Source: Monarcha castaneiventris obscurior (taxonomy: Eukaryota; Chordata; Aves; Passeriformes; Monarchidae). Taken from it: 64,000 nucleotides of DNA. Location: contig JAMPIT010000510.1 in assembly GCA_026261815.1 (NCBI GenBank), forward strand, positions 15,782,001 to 15,846,000. The letters are read 5' to 3'. The position numbers were made by a program, and so were the translations under genes. Positions 37,646-49,525 of the stretch are shown piece by piece (position 1 is the stretch's first letter; every line of letters begins with the position of its first letter). Below the pieces are notes generated by a model. That model did no database searches. It was given only the letters and a program-made list of their open reading frames with translations, and was not told the DNA's origin.

Positions 37646-40587
37646 TGGGGTGCAGCAGCCGTATGAAATGATCCTTCCATGGCCTGACCCTTTCTTACTG
37701 GGCACCTACAAAATGCAGGGTCTGTTTGTAATGAGATGTTATTATTGTCACTCTAATTCTGCACTGAATTTCAGTTTGCATTCTGTGAAACAGACCCACT
37801 ACTTTTGTTCAAAACCGGTTCTAACCTTTGTGACTCCAAATGAAGTCTTGTTTAAAAGAACAATAGGTGAGCTGTAGCCACAGGCCACCAGTTGTATATT
37901 TTTAAAAAGTCAGAGAAGAAGCTTAAAACATTCAGCCTTGTGTTTAGTTGTTAATTTGGAATGCAGGAGGTTGTTTTAGAAAGAAGAGGTTTCCTAATGC
38001 AAACGGCACGAAAGACCAGCATGAATACCATGTGAGCAACAGCAAACTCAAAGTAATTGAAAGCAATATTCAGGGTTGGTGCAGTTATTTATATATTGGA
38101 GATCCATTTAGATTCAATGAGAGATGCAGATTTAGAGAGGCTGAGAATTCCAAAGTTGTCATTTACAACTGAGATTAAATGACAGAGAAATTGTATGTGC
38201 GTGACAAAGCTACATGTGGGCTTAATTTGTGTCAATGTGGATGCACATCAGTAATTGTTTGCATGCAGCCAGGAACATCTAAGCTGTTATGGCAGTGCTA
38301 AGTATTGCTATTTTGAAAATGTATGAGAATCTGGACAATAAACTGAAACAGAATTCTGAAAAACAAACTGGAAAATTCACCATTTTCAAAAGATTTAGAA
38401 ACACATACATTACAAGTTTTTTGGGTTTTTTTTTCCTATGGATTTCATTAAAACAGATGTTTGGCAACAATTTGTTAAAGCTTGCTATATAGACCCATCA
38501 TTCCAACTCAATCTCACGGGCTAATAATGACCTTTTCCTTTTTGTCAATATCCATCTCTTCAGGTCAATACAGAGCAAAGCACAGTGTAAAATGCAGAAC
38601 TTGCCTTATATGTCCATGAAGGCTGGGAAGCACCATTTCTGCTAAACATGTTCTACCTTCAAATTTGTCAGTCAAACACATATTCCCTGTTTAGGGACTG
38701 GAATTAGACAGACTGTATCTGTGCTATTTTTACAAACACATTCCCTTCCACTCCTAAACCCTTTTTCTTTTTTTACTGCTGAAACTTTTTTACTGCTTGC
38801 TAAATTGAGCCTAGAAATCCTGTAACTTAGGATGGATTTTGCCTTTGCTGTCACTAAATGCTGATTCAGCAACAGAAGTTAGGGGCTTGCTTCTGCAGAA
38901 TATTTAAGTGTTTGGTTAGCAATGGAATACCATTAAATGTTACTGGAAAAAGAGGACTTGGGACATGCTAGTAAGGGAAGTGATTTAGGCTTATGAAAAT
39001 TCACCAGAAATCCATAGACTTAAGTGTTCCTCTTAGCCTTTCCAGTCATGCATCTGTACTATAGTCACACTTTGTGTGATGAGGAGCCATGAACTTCCCA
39101 AAGCTCAGCTGAATTACAGGCCAGTAACATCACCAGAAAAAAATTCCAGATTGAAGGCCCGAGGTTCTCAGATGCCTCCTATTTCACAGCTTGATACAAA
39201 TCCCTATTGACTAAGCATTTTAACAAGTATGATCCATATTAATAAAAAAGAACTAAACCAGGTTGAAAAAAATCTCTATTTCATCTGCTTCTGTATTCAC
39301 ATCTTTTCCATAACAAGCTGGAGAAACATACCTTTAAACAAACCCCTCCAGTCAGCAGGAAGAAACACAGACTTTGGGGAACATAGTCAAGGAAGGACCT
39401 GCATGCCTGACAGCTTGTCTTTTCTTCCTTTTGTGTTAAGTTTTAAAAAGGGATTGCAGCTCCTGCTACACCTTACCCAGGGCAAATATTAGCAAAGGCT
39501 CCCTGGCAAGATGGGTAAGAGCAAGGAACTGCAAAGGAAAGGATGGTGCAACAATGCTTTGCAAGGATGCTTGTAGAGATTACAGATGTTCATTTCTTAC
39601 ATGTGTACTCAATGTCCTTGTTTCTGCTAGTAGTTTTCTGAATACGTTTTACTCAAAAGAGGATATTTTTCTTATTTAGAAGAGGGTACACCATACCTTC
39701 AAGCAGAAACTACAGGTGCATTTTGTCTCTGCTTTTCTTCTCTGTCTGGAATGCTGCATAGCCTGTGGCACAGCAGGCAATGTCCTGACAAACCCCAATA
39801 TGGAAGACTATCTCCCACTTTCTTTTAGCTCTGATTCTTCTACACAGCCTTAGGAAATCTCAGTGGATGTGATATTTAGAAGAGTAGTGGAGTTCTAATT
39901 CCTTCAGTATATAATGAGGAACATAATCTGGGGAATGATGAAGTGATTTTTTCTTTTTAACACTTTGTTCCCCCGACTTTTGTAACCTGTAGTCCAAAGC
40001 ACTGAGAGGAAGATGATGTTTTGTTGAACATGTGCTGTTTTTAGTGTTTTTACGAAAACTGCTGGATGGAGCACAAGTGTCTGAAATTCCCAGGTGGGGA
40101 CTAAAGCAGCCTCCTTGAAAAGTGTCAGTGACGTTTCAACCCCGAGTTTTCATTTCCCATTAGTGCTGTAAATATGTAATTTAGGACAGGAGCTGGCAGA
40201 AGAGTGTAAGAACATTAAGCATCTCAAAGGTAGCTGGCAGAGTGCACATAAACAATACTTCGGCTCTGGAGCAGTGCACAGCAGCATGGCATAGACTTCC
40301 AAAGATAAGGAAGAAATTACTTTTTCATTCAGGAAACCCTAAAACCTACAGAAAAAAACCTGTCAGGGCCTGTAAAATGCACAGAGTATTTCTGTGGCAC
40401 ATTTTAAAAGAATGCCTCTATAATGATTTATTTATTAAGCAGTAAATTCTAATGTGACTTAAAATGAAAGGCTTTTTTGCTACCTACTTGCAGGTTAGGT
40501 TGTGTCAATATGTAGAAGTACAGTTGTTATCTGTTAAAGAACATTTGAGGCCAGTGATTCCTGGGGATCCCAGTGATGCCAAATGAT
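37646..40587. other. Non-coding unique sequence, no gene seen
   Basis: AT-rich DNA with only short frames, none recognisable. No mobile element or RNA gene was seen. Confidence 0.6.
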
Positions 40588-41126
40588 GCCCTAAGTGGGC
40601 CCAATGGGATCCTCATAAGGTTTCCATGCATGTGGGACCCCATGTATATGTTGCCAAGATTAAGGTCCTGCACCTGGTCTGGGGGAAGCCCTAGTAGTAC
40701 AAAGTGGGGAATAACAGGATTGAGAGCAGCCCTGCCAAGGAGGACTTGGGTGATGCTGATGGATGGACTGGGGAGGACTTGCTGATGGATGAAGAGCTCA
40801 ACATGACCCCGTGTGTGCTCACAGTCCAGAAAGCCAACCATATCCTGGGCTGCATCCAAAGCAGCGTGGGCAGCAGGGCGAGGGATGGGATTCTGCTCCT
40901 CTGCTCCACTCTGAGACCCCACCTGCAGTGCTGCATCCAGCTCTGGGGTCCCCAACATAAGAAAGACCTGATAAAGCAGGTTCAGAGGAGGAACACAAAG
41001 GTGGCCAGAGGGCTGGAGCACCTCTCCCATGAAGACAGGCTGAGAGAGTTGGGGTTGTGCAGCACGGAGAAGAGAAAGCTCCAAGGAGATCTCATTGTGA
41101 CCTTAGAGTACCTTAAGGGGTATCGA
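40588..41126 (+). mobile_element. CR1 LINE fragment, truncated at both ends
   Basis: This piece covers the region after the reverse transcriptase palm to near the end of the second ORF. Landmarks are a degraded AAGTGGGCCCA...CCTCATAAGGTTT at about 40593. The frame at 40704-41120 then gives IESSPAKEDLGDADG, KANHILGCIQSSV, RPHLQCCIQLWGPQHKKD, GLEHLSHEDRLRELGLCS and GDLIVTLEYLKG. The catalytic block lies upstream of the retained part and is absent. Unusually for CR1, the 3' UTR is also missing: homology stops just after CCTTAAGGGGTAT at about 41118. A later deletion or rearrangement must have removed the 3' end. Despite its age, about 140 codons remain open. Confidence 0.93.
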
Positions 41127-42900
41127 AATAAAAACTTCCAATTGATTTGTAGGCCACAGCCAAGTACTGATCTCTTTAATCATTGCAGAGTATTGATCAC
41201 CTGGTTCATGAATTTTAGTGATCATTAGATCTTGCCCTAAAATTGTGGGAAAGTTACTGAATCTAAATGAAAACAAATGGTGAGGCTCTGACACCATGCT
41301 GAGCAATGGTTGCACTTGGGAAGTATTTGCATTTGTTATTTATTCTTTTCTTTAAATACTGCAGCATGCTGGGTGATCTCAAAATTTCCTCCATCAGTTG
41401 CATTTATGATTCTGTTGTTTCTGTGAGCCAAAATAAGCAGCTAAGATTACTCTTGTTACTATTATTGTAGCAACAATACAAAAATTAGGGCATTTTTCAA
41501 AACAAAGACCATTGGAAATAATCCATTTTTGCAAGCGGAAAAAGATAAGAGAATCAGGCTGGCTGCAACCATGAAGACAATTCACAGTCCTTAGGATGCT
41601 CCAAGAATATGCAGCAGTTACCAATTGACTTCTTTCATAGAAGTCAGTCTTCTTTTAGGGTATGGCTAACAAACAGAGTGGACTGATTAAAAAACTTTAA
41701 ACTAACAACTAGGACCCTTGGTACACCCACCACTGCCAGTAAACAGATGAATGTCACCCAAAAAAGTGCTGTGTTTAGTGAATTGCACAGTATTTTGTCT
41801 TGAATCACAATTTTATGAAAATTGAACAAAAATTTCTGACTAAGAGGGCACCTACAGACACAGGCATCCTGTGTCTCTAGGTGCCTTATAAATCTGTTCA
41901 GAAATCTTACAAAACCTTTCAGGTACTTGTGCACATATTTAGAATATTTTGCCCCAAAGTTTAGGGTTTTTTGAGAATTTTTTTCTATATGGAAATTCTT
42001 AGCCACAGAAGCAGTCTGTAATGAGAGAAATCAGAATCATTTTCCCCAGACCTTCTTTGAACTTTATTAAGTACTGGTTTATCATTATGTTGTTTAGGAG
42101 AGCTTTTAACAAAGAAAGGAAAAGGGAAAAAAAGGAGGAGATTGAATGTGCATTTAAAGAGACTCCAGAAGCTAATCTACCTATGATTCTTCAAAACTGA
42201 AGAAACAGAGAAGAGAGAAGAGGGAAAGAAGCTTGCCAGAACACAGGTCAGAAATTGAGTTGAAATTCAGTTGTTAAGATTTACCCTCTGGAGTAAGAAC
42301 ACCTTACTGCAGTAACCATAGGAGGAATTTATGGAAATTAGCTCAGGTCTCTGAATCAGTTACACACAAATTTAAACCCCAAAGATGGAAGACACAACGT
42401 TAAACACATTTTTTGCTTAGTTTGGGCAATTCACACACCAATATCACTTAACAGCAATAAATCATAAGAACACCTTTGAACATTGTCACCTAACAGACAC
42501 TGACACAGTGCTCAGTACTTATGAGCAACCTTGTGCCTGTCCTACATCCATCGAACTGTGGGCAGAATTAGTCATGCTGGTTGACAGAGTTAATTGAAAT
42601 TCAGTCTTTTTCTCTTTCAGTGAGTTACTGATTGACTTTGCTTTGACAAATCTAAATTATTCATGACAGAACGAATGAAAAAGAACTCCAGCCTCTTGGT
42701 TATTTATGAAATGTCCACTCTGACAGGGTGCAGCTTGTGATTAATTGCTAGAATACCTTTTGTTACTTCTTGAAATGACCACTGAGAACTTTTCAAGCAG
42801 GGGGATAATGCCAAATAACCTGCATTTCAAACTGCAGTTTGGAACTTCACTTTAGTCTGTGGGAGGGAAGAAATAATTTGATTTTCACTGACATGATGCC

Positions 42901-42930
42901 TGTATGTACACCAGATCTGTATGTACACCA
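42901..42930. repeat. Short tandem repeat, 17-bp period
   Basis: TGTATGTACACCA occurs at 42901-42913 and again at 42918-42930, separated by GATC. Less than two full units are present. Confidence 0.8.
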
Positions 42931-45743
42931 AAAAATCCCCGCATCTCCCATGGAGATGCATGCACACAGCTTTGAGCTTATTGACCAGATCTTACGTGAG
43001 ACCTCTTGAAAATTAGATTCACTGTGGACTGAGAAGCCAGAAGAATTTATAAAGTGATATAAAAATAATGAAGGATGAGTGTGCTTAACACAGCAATCAG
43101 GACAAAAATATTCATCTCTAATTAAGAACCAATTTTAAACTCAGATCAGTTTCTGATTAAAGAAAGAAAAGAAAAATAATCTTTGAGTTCAGACAAGTGG
43201 GCTGTTATCACATGGCCCAAGTTCAGGCTGTGACAAAAGCTTACTTCAATCCATGCAGTCTGTCTTCTTCATTTTAAAAGAATTAGTCACATGCTTGACA
43301 AGCATTTCTAGATGAGAATTGAAGCCTGTTAAAAAATTTATTAACCAATGCATACCAGATACTTTCTTCTTGAACATGTTAGAGCTTATTAAATTTAGGC
43401 TGCTTTATGAGAAGCAGCCTGACAGAGAGTAAAAAAATTTATGCTGACATGCAGCCCTTGAGCTGTGCATATACAAAAACTAATTTAAACCCTAAGCATG
43501 CTTGCATCCTCTTGTTTGAGACAGTTGAGTCTTACCTTGCAGTGGCACCATACACTTACCAATATGGGCAAACGCAGAGTTCGTGGTTTCCCCTGTGCTG
43601 GCTCTACAGATTTTCTGCTGTGATACTGTAGGGCATAAACAGCTGAAAAGTACCCAGGATGGACCAAGAATTTGCAGATATCCTTGCAAGGATTAATTGC
43701 AAATACTTTGTAGCCTCAGCTGTTTTTCAGCAGATGGCACTGTAAGAGCATTTCAGCTGAATTCCCAAATATATTTCATATACTGTAGCCATAAATTCAT
43801 CCTTAACATTTAAATTTGACATTTCACGATAGATATCCCTTTTTCAATGATTTTTTGAATTAGTGGGGGAGAAGATAGCAACTAAGAAATAAAGTAATAT
43901 ATCACTGGTTTGGGATACTTAATTTTTGAGTACTCCACACATATTCAATAAAAACATGGTCATTTTAGATTAAACTACAGTGCAATCCAGCCTTTTTTCA
44001 TGTATCTATAGCTTCTATGCTTTAGAGTATTTTGTCCTGGTGCTTAAGTGTATGTTCTGTACTTCATGGGAAGAGATAATGTCAAAGTAGGTATTGCAAT
44101 TTCTCTCTGGATACATGATCAGTCTTGTGCAAAAGTGAGAACAGAACTGAGCCAGCCTATATTTCATTGTCTTTTAAAGATTTCTTGGAAGCCTGTTGAT
44201 CTAATGTCTAAAGCCTTTACACATTGATAAACACGGTGGATATGGACATTTGACTGTTGATCAATATTTGGATTTCCAGATGAATAAAAAGGTGTGTGAC
44301 TCCACCCTCAAAGTCCCAGCTCAGCTGCCAGCTCAACCACTTCCCGTCCTTCCTTGTCTTATCCCTTTTCCAAATTATTCCTTACAGCTCTTACTCCTTT
44401 CTCAACATCAGTTCTCCAATTGTTTTAAATTAGGTGCTTCTTCTGTTGTTAATTCTCACGGAGCCCCTAATTTACACTTCCATCACCTCTTACTTTGCTG
44501 TTTGCTCTGTACAAGGTCCAGGGGAACTACAGCCCTGGGCATGACCACGGGCCCCAACAACACTCCTCAAGAAACCAAAGATGCAGAGTGAAAAGCAGAC
44601 ATGTCAGAGCTGAAAGTGAACTGAAAGAAGCATCATGGGCAATATTATAGTCACAGAACAGCAGAATACGAGTTGTTTGAAGGAAATAGAAGCTCTGAGA
44701 AAGGCTGAGAAGATCCACTGTTTTTCTGAATCTTCAGCTGATGGAATTGTTATGATTTATGAGTATGTAGAGGATTAGAGAATTTTCTGTTCTAGATAAA
44801 AAGTCTTTTTGACAAATCAAAATTTCAGAACACTTAATTTCCAGGGGAAAAAAAAAATCAAATGTTCAGAATAATTTCTTTTTTTCAAACCTCAGAAGTA
44901 CTCTTAATCCTTCAAAGTAATTTCTCTCACCATATTATTCTTTTTTCCTGGAAAAGAGCAAGAGAAACTTGAAATACCTCAGAAACCAATACCAGAATAA
45001 GGGTTTCAGTTTCATATAGCATATTGGAAACAGCTATTGAGAAAGAGGGCAGGCTGTGGCTACTGCTTTGAGTTAGGTTTTCCTGATACTTTCCCTAGCT
45101 CCAGCTGATAGAATAGTGAACTTTAAATAGGACAGCAGGCAAATAGTGAGAAGAAAGAGTGTATTGACAAAGATGTACATCTCTTGGGCAATATGTGAAT
45201 TAAATACTTGGTTATAAAGCATTTAAGTTTTCATTTAGTTGACTCACAATCTGTGGCTCTGATTCAGCACTGCACTTGGCTACTGTGTGCTTTCACTGAG
45301 ACCAAAAAAGCAAAAAACGTGCTTGATGATCGTGAATGCCCTCAGCAACGCTGAATTGCCTTTTGTTCTGCAGACACCCACCACACCTCTGAATTCAGTG
45401 TCTGAATGATGAAGCCTGGGCCTGAATCCAATGAAGTATGAGTCTGTGACCTAGACATTTGTGACAAAAGAAGAAAGACAGGTGAACATCTTCAAAGTTG
45501 AGGGACAAATGATGCAATGAGATGAATGGATCATACTTTGGAGGATGAAGATAGGAGAGCTAATAGAGGACTTTGTCCAAAGAGTTAGGGCTGGTAACAC
45601 TTATGGAAACCTAATTTCCTGATAGGTAGTTGATGTGACAGGGACAGACCAGTCAATTGTCCAGCACAGGCCATAGCTGAGTACAGAATGTTGAATGGGG
45701 GGTATTTGAAAATGCCTAAGAGCTCTTGGTATGACTAACAAGA

Positions 45744-45762
45744 ACAAACAAACAAACAAAAA
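45744..45762. repeat. (CAAA)n simple repeat
   Basis: Four CAAA units followed by extra A residues. It is short, without coding content, and listed for masking only. Confidence 0.85.
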
Positions 45763-48700
45763 TAGGGAACATGGGCTCCTTACAGAGAAGTCATATTTTG
45801 AGGATCAATTGCAAAAAATCATCTTTATAATGCAAAGGAGCAAACTAAGCTTAGATTTGTGAAACTTCCATGATTTTTCTATGCAATGCCAGGAACACGA
45901 TATCATACTTTTCCCTTTAAGAGAAAATTATTATTTTTTATTAAAATCTATCCACTTAGTTCATACACATGCATTCAGCTTCATGTTAGGAACACCAGAA
46001 GTACAGTAACAGATCAGTCCATAATTCCATCTCAGGTATCCATACCTACTTTTGAGAAAAAGTCCCCTTAAATGTAAGGAAATCAGATACGATTTTGTGT
46101 TGCACTGAAACAGGATGGATCATATAGGAACTATAAAGGCCATATTTCATTTCTTTTCCAGAAGTGATCAAAAAATATAAAAGAATAACTGTGCTGCAGC
46201 TCTTATAAAAAGATCTCTGTTTCTGAGCAGGGCTGCAGTGGGATTATGCGGCAGAAGAAATCTCTAGACAGTGACTGACTCACAACAGCAGTGGCTGAAG
46301 AGACTGCATATTTCCCTCTAAATATAAGAATTTAATTCAGATTAATAAAATGAACAAATTCTTGCTTTTTTTTCCTTGAGAAAACTTCTATGCAAGCAGA
46401 GATACTGCCTCAACACAGCTGTCAAAATTTTGAGTTTTATTATCTGTGCAGCATTTTACTGAAAACAGAAATCTCCCCAAACCAGTTCTCTTCCTCTCTG
46501 TTACTCCTGCATCCAGAATATACTTTCAAGGTGCTGCCCATTCTTTTTCCTCTGCCTTTGATGTCATATCCTTACATGGGAACACAAAACCTTCTTCAGA
46601 TAATTTAAATTGCTTGTCCTGAGAATAGAAGCACCCCCAAAACCACTGCCCAAACTAGTAGCTGTAACTCCAGTAGCAGCAACCTAAATAATTTTATTAT
46701 TTTCCAATGTATTTTAGACACTTTACGGTCAGTTCTTATGTACAGCTTGCTTTGCAGATAGTCCTGCATTCATTAAAAAAGTGCATCATGATCCTGAAAA
46801 TGTTTTAAATGGTCCCAACATTTATGTGAGGAGAGTTGTCCCTTTTCAAGAGTTGATCTTTTTGGATGTTTCAAAATATTATCATAAAGGAAAGTAATTT
46901 CAGTTCAATGTTCTTGCCTGTTTTTTTCAGCCATTCATCTCTTCTTCTAGAAGTGAAATCAAATAACTGAGCTTTAAAAGAAGGAAACAAATGGAAAAAA
47001 CACACGGATATCAGAACATGTCAGAGTAGAAGCCTTGGAATATGAGCCACATTTGACTTGCAGCAAAGTGCCACTGTGGAGGGGGGTCAATGTAGCTTCT
47101 AAGTCACATCCTATTAAACCTCAGCTGCTAAATGTCTCAAGGCAGTCTTTGACCCTCCATCCTGCTTCTTCCTCATTCTGTTTAGCTAGTGATAGTGTCC
47201 TGTATAGATCCATCCCCACCAATTCTACATTAATCAATTAAACTTCACATTTTTCTACTAGCATCCAGACATTTTTACTCTGAATAAGTCCCCTTCCAAG
47301 TGCAGGAAGATTTTTTGGTATTAACAGTTCTCTGCCCTCTTCTATCTGATATCAGATCTCTTCTGCAGAAGTGGAGGGTTTAAATACGAAGAAATAAACA
47401 TTGTGAGGAAACAAAGAGGGGCTAATTTTGAGCAAACATGTATCACACACTGTAAGAACACAAAATCACAGAAAGGGAAAAAGCCCAGACAGTAAATAGC
47501 CTGTAATGTTCTGGCTGAGCAGTGATTCACCGCTGTGAAGCTGTGCTATTTGCAGGAATTCTCATCCAGCACAAGCAGTGGGAGACAGCATGGCAGGAAG
47601 CTCAGGAGGACCTGGGGAGAGGAGTGCAACTGGTAGGCACTGGCTGCTTGGCTTTGTCTGAAGCTCTGCACTGAGAAATGTGGGATAAAGGGAATGGGAA
47701 AACCAGCTCCAGTCCTGAGCAGTGGTAAAGAGCCAGGCTACAAGCAACACTGCATGGAGCTAATTCTACTGCTGCAGTGATTTCTGCCTAGAGGCTGGAA
47801 ATCAAACATATCAATTGATTTATAGGCCAGCTAGAGACCTTTGCCCGTGAGGATATGACATTTTAAGGGAGAATGTGAAGTCTGACAGATGGTCAGACAA
47901 CCTGTATTTATGTAATCTAGAATGATAGCAGTTTCCTTCATGCATGGCCTGGGATTTTCTCTCCAAAATGCCTCTCTTCCTCATCCAGTCTGTGTCTCCA
48001 GGACACTTTGTAAGTCACATATGATTATGAGAGGTTTTAAGGGTTCTCTTACAGGTGTCTCCTATAATGTCTGTCAATCCTTGTCCCCAGCTAAATAGAT
48101 ATCACAAAGACATACCACTTCTTTAATCCTTTTATACACAAATAGTGAAAGGATCGGTTTTACCCTACTTAAAATAGGGACTAGAGACCTCATCCAAGAT
48201 TCACAAAGCTCTGCAGTTTCTGTGCACGGGACAGATTTAGAAAAAAAACTTCCTTGTATTTCCAGCTGTATGGATATGTATACAGGAATCCTACAAGCTT
48301 CAAAATTTCAAAGTAAAACCCAGCATCATGTACAACTCTTTCAAACCCATTTAAAGCCCCTGTCTAAATCTCCACCTCGTACTTCTTTAAAAAGAGAGTA
48401 TGCTGAAAAAATAAACAAGATTTTGACATAACAAGGACTTTATACATGTGCTTAACTATGCACACAGCATTTAATCTCAGTTTCAGTGGAATGCACACAT
48501 AAATCTGCATTCTTGAGGCTTGTTTAGACCTCAGCTTTGTGAGAAGAGTGTAAAATAGATAATTTCTATGAGTTACAAACTTTTCGAAGCTCTTTTTAGA
48601 AGAAAGGATAGTTTTGTGTGACTATAGGGAGGAGAAGCTGTAAAGGACTGGTATTACTACCACTACGGTTGTAGAATCAGGTTCAATTTTCTTTGGGATA

Positions 48701-49399
48701 TACAGGGGTTTTATTTCCCTTACCTCTGCTAACACCACTTACTGCAGGGTCTGGTCATGTAATGGAAGAGCAGCTGGATCATTATAGATCTGTCATATGC
48801 TTTTCATAGCTTGCTGACCTGGTAAACCAGTGTGGGTTATTGCAAATAATTTGTTTCTTGACCCAGAACGATATGGAAGTGCAGCTTTTCATATGGTGCT
48901 CATTTGAGAGAAATGCCCAAAAGCTATTTTTATCGGTTGAAGACAAATTTAATCTGAATGTGAGTTGGAATGTCAACTGTGTGCACCTTTCGATTTTTGT
49001 GAGGATCCAGATTTAATGCCATTGGGGTCATTGACATGAAACAAATTTGTCAAAGGATTTTAAGGTGGTAAGCTTAAAAATACTTAAAACAGTGTTTTTA
49101 AAATTAAACAGGGACTGTTCAGCAAGTTCATCCTATCTTTAATAAAAGCAGGACACTGACTTCATAGAGGCAACCTCTCTCAGCATACAATCAGTAATAG
49201 CTTGCTTCAAGACTCCCTTTTTTCACTCCGTCTCTGTTTCCTGGCCTACTCCCAAATGCCCGGACCTTTGCCTTTCAGGCTCCACTATCAAATATCTCAG
49301 ATAACTGCCAGAAGCTTGTGGTTCACTTATATTTTAACAAAGTAATTTTATTTTGCAGTCAATCATGGGGTTTTTTTTGACCTTTTCTTCTTTCCTCAG

Positions 49400-49525
49400 T
49401 ATGGATTAACATGCTGCTATTCAAAAAGAGGAGTAAATGGAAGATGGATACAAATAACTGCGAAGGGCGAAATGCGTCACACGATTTGTTCAGCACGGTA
49501 CATTTTCAAAATTAATTATACCTAA
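49400..49525 (+). other. Candidate exon or conserved element
   Basis: A pyrimidine tract (CCTTTTCTTCTTTCCTCAG, ending at 49399) is a near-ideal 3' splice site. After it, one frame stays open for 41 codons to a TAA at 49523-49525, containing LTCCYSKRGVNGRW and ITAKGEMRHTICSAR. A second frame (from 49402) is also open for 37 codons. A possible donor, ACG|GTACAT, lies at 49497/49498 but is weak at positions +4 and +5. Five CpGs sit within 49461-49497, a high density for this window, and TGCGTCA resembles an AP-1/CRE-type site. I recognise no protein family in either frame. It could be a small exon of the host gene, a conserved enhancer, or chance. Two open frames make the coding reading ambiguous. 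Confidence 0.25.

Larger units (their letters stand above)
41127..49370. other. Non-coding unique sequence with purine tracts
   Basis: No recognisable gene. Purine-rich stretches occur at 42109-42140 and 42200-42232. A 14-base palindrome CAAACTGCAGTTTG lies at 42828-42841. A 13-base word TGTATGTACACCA repeats with a 17-base period at 42901-42930, and a (CAAA)n run lies at 45744-45762. Open frames up to about 120 codons (41644-42006, minus) show no domain. Confidence 0.6.

Noticed and set aside
40527..41084. 185-codon minus-strand frame
   Set aside because: It is the antisense shadow of the plus-strand CR1 fragment.
41138..47830. Shared word CAATTGATTT(G/A)TAGGCCA at about 41139 and 47811
   Set aside because: The match is limited to about 18 bases with no extension on either side. 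In 64 kb of AT-rich DNA a near-match of this length can arise by chance.
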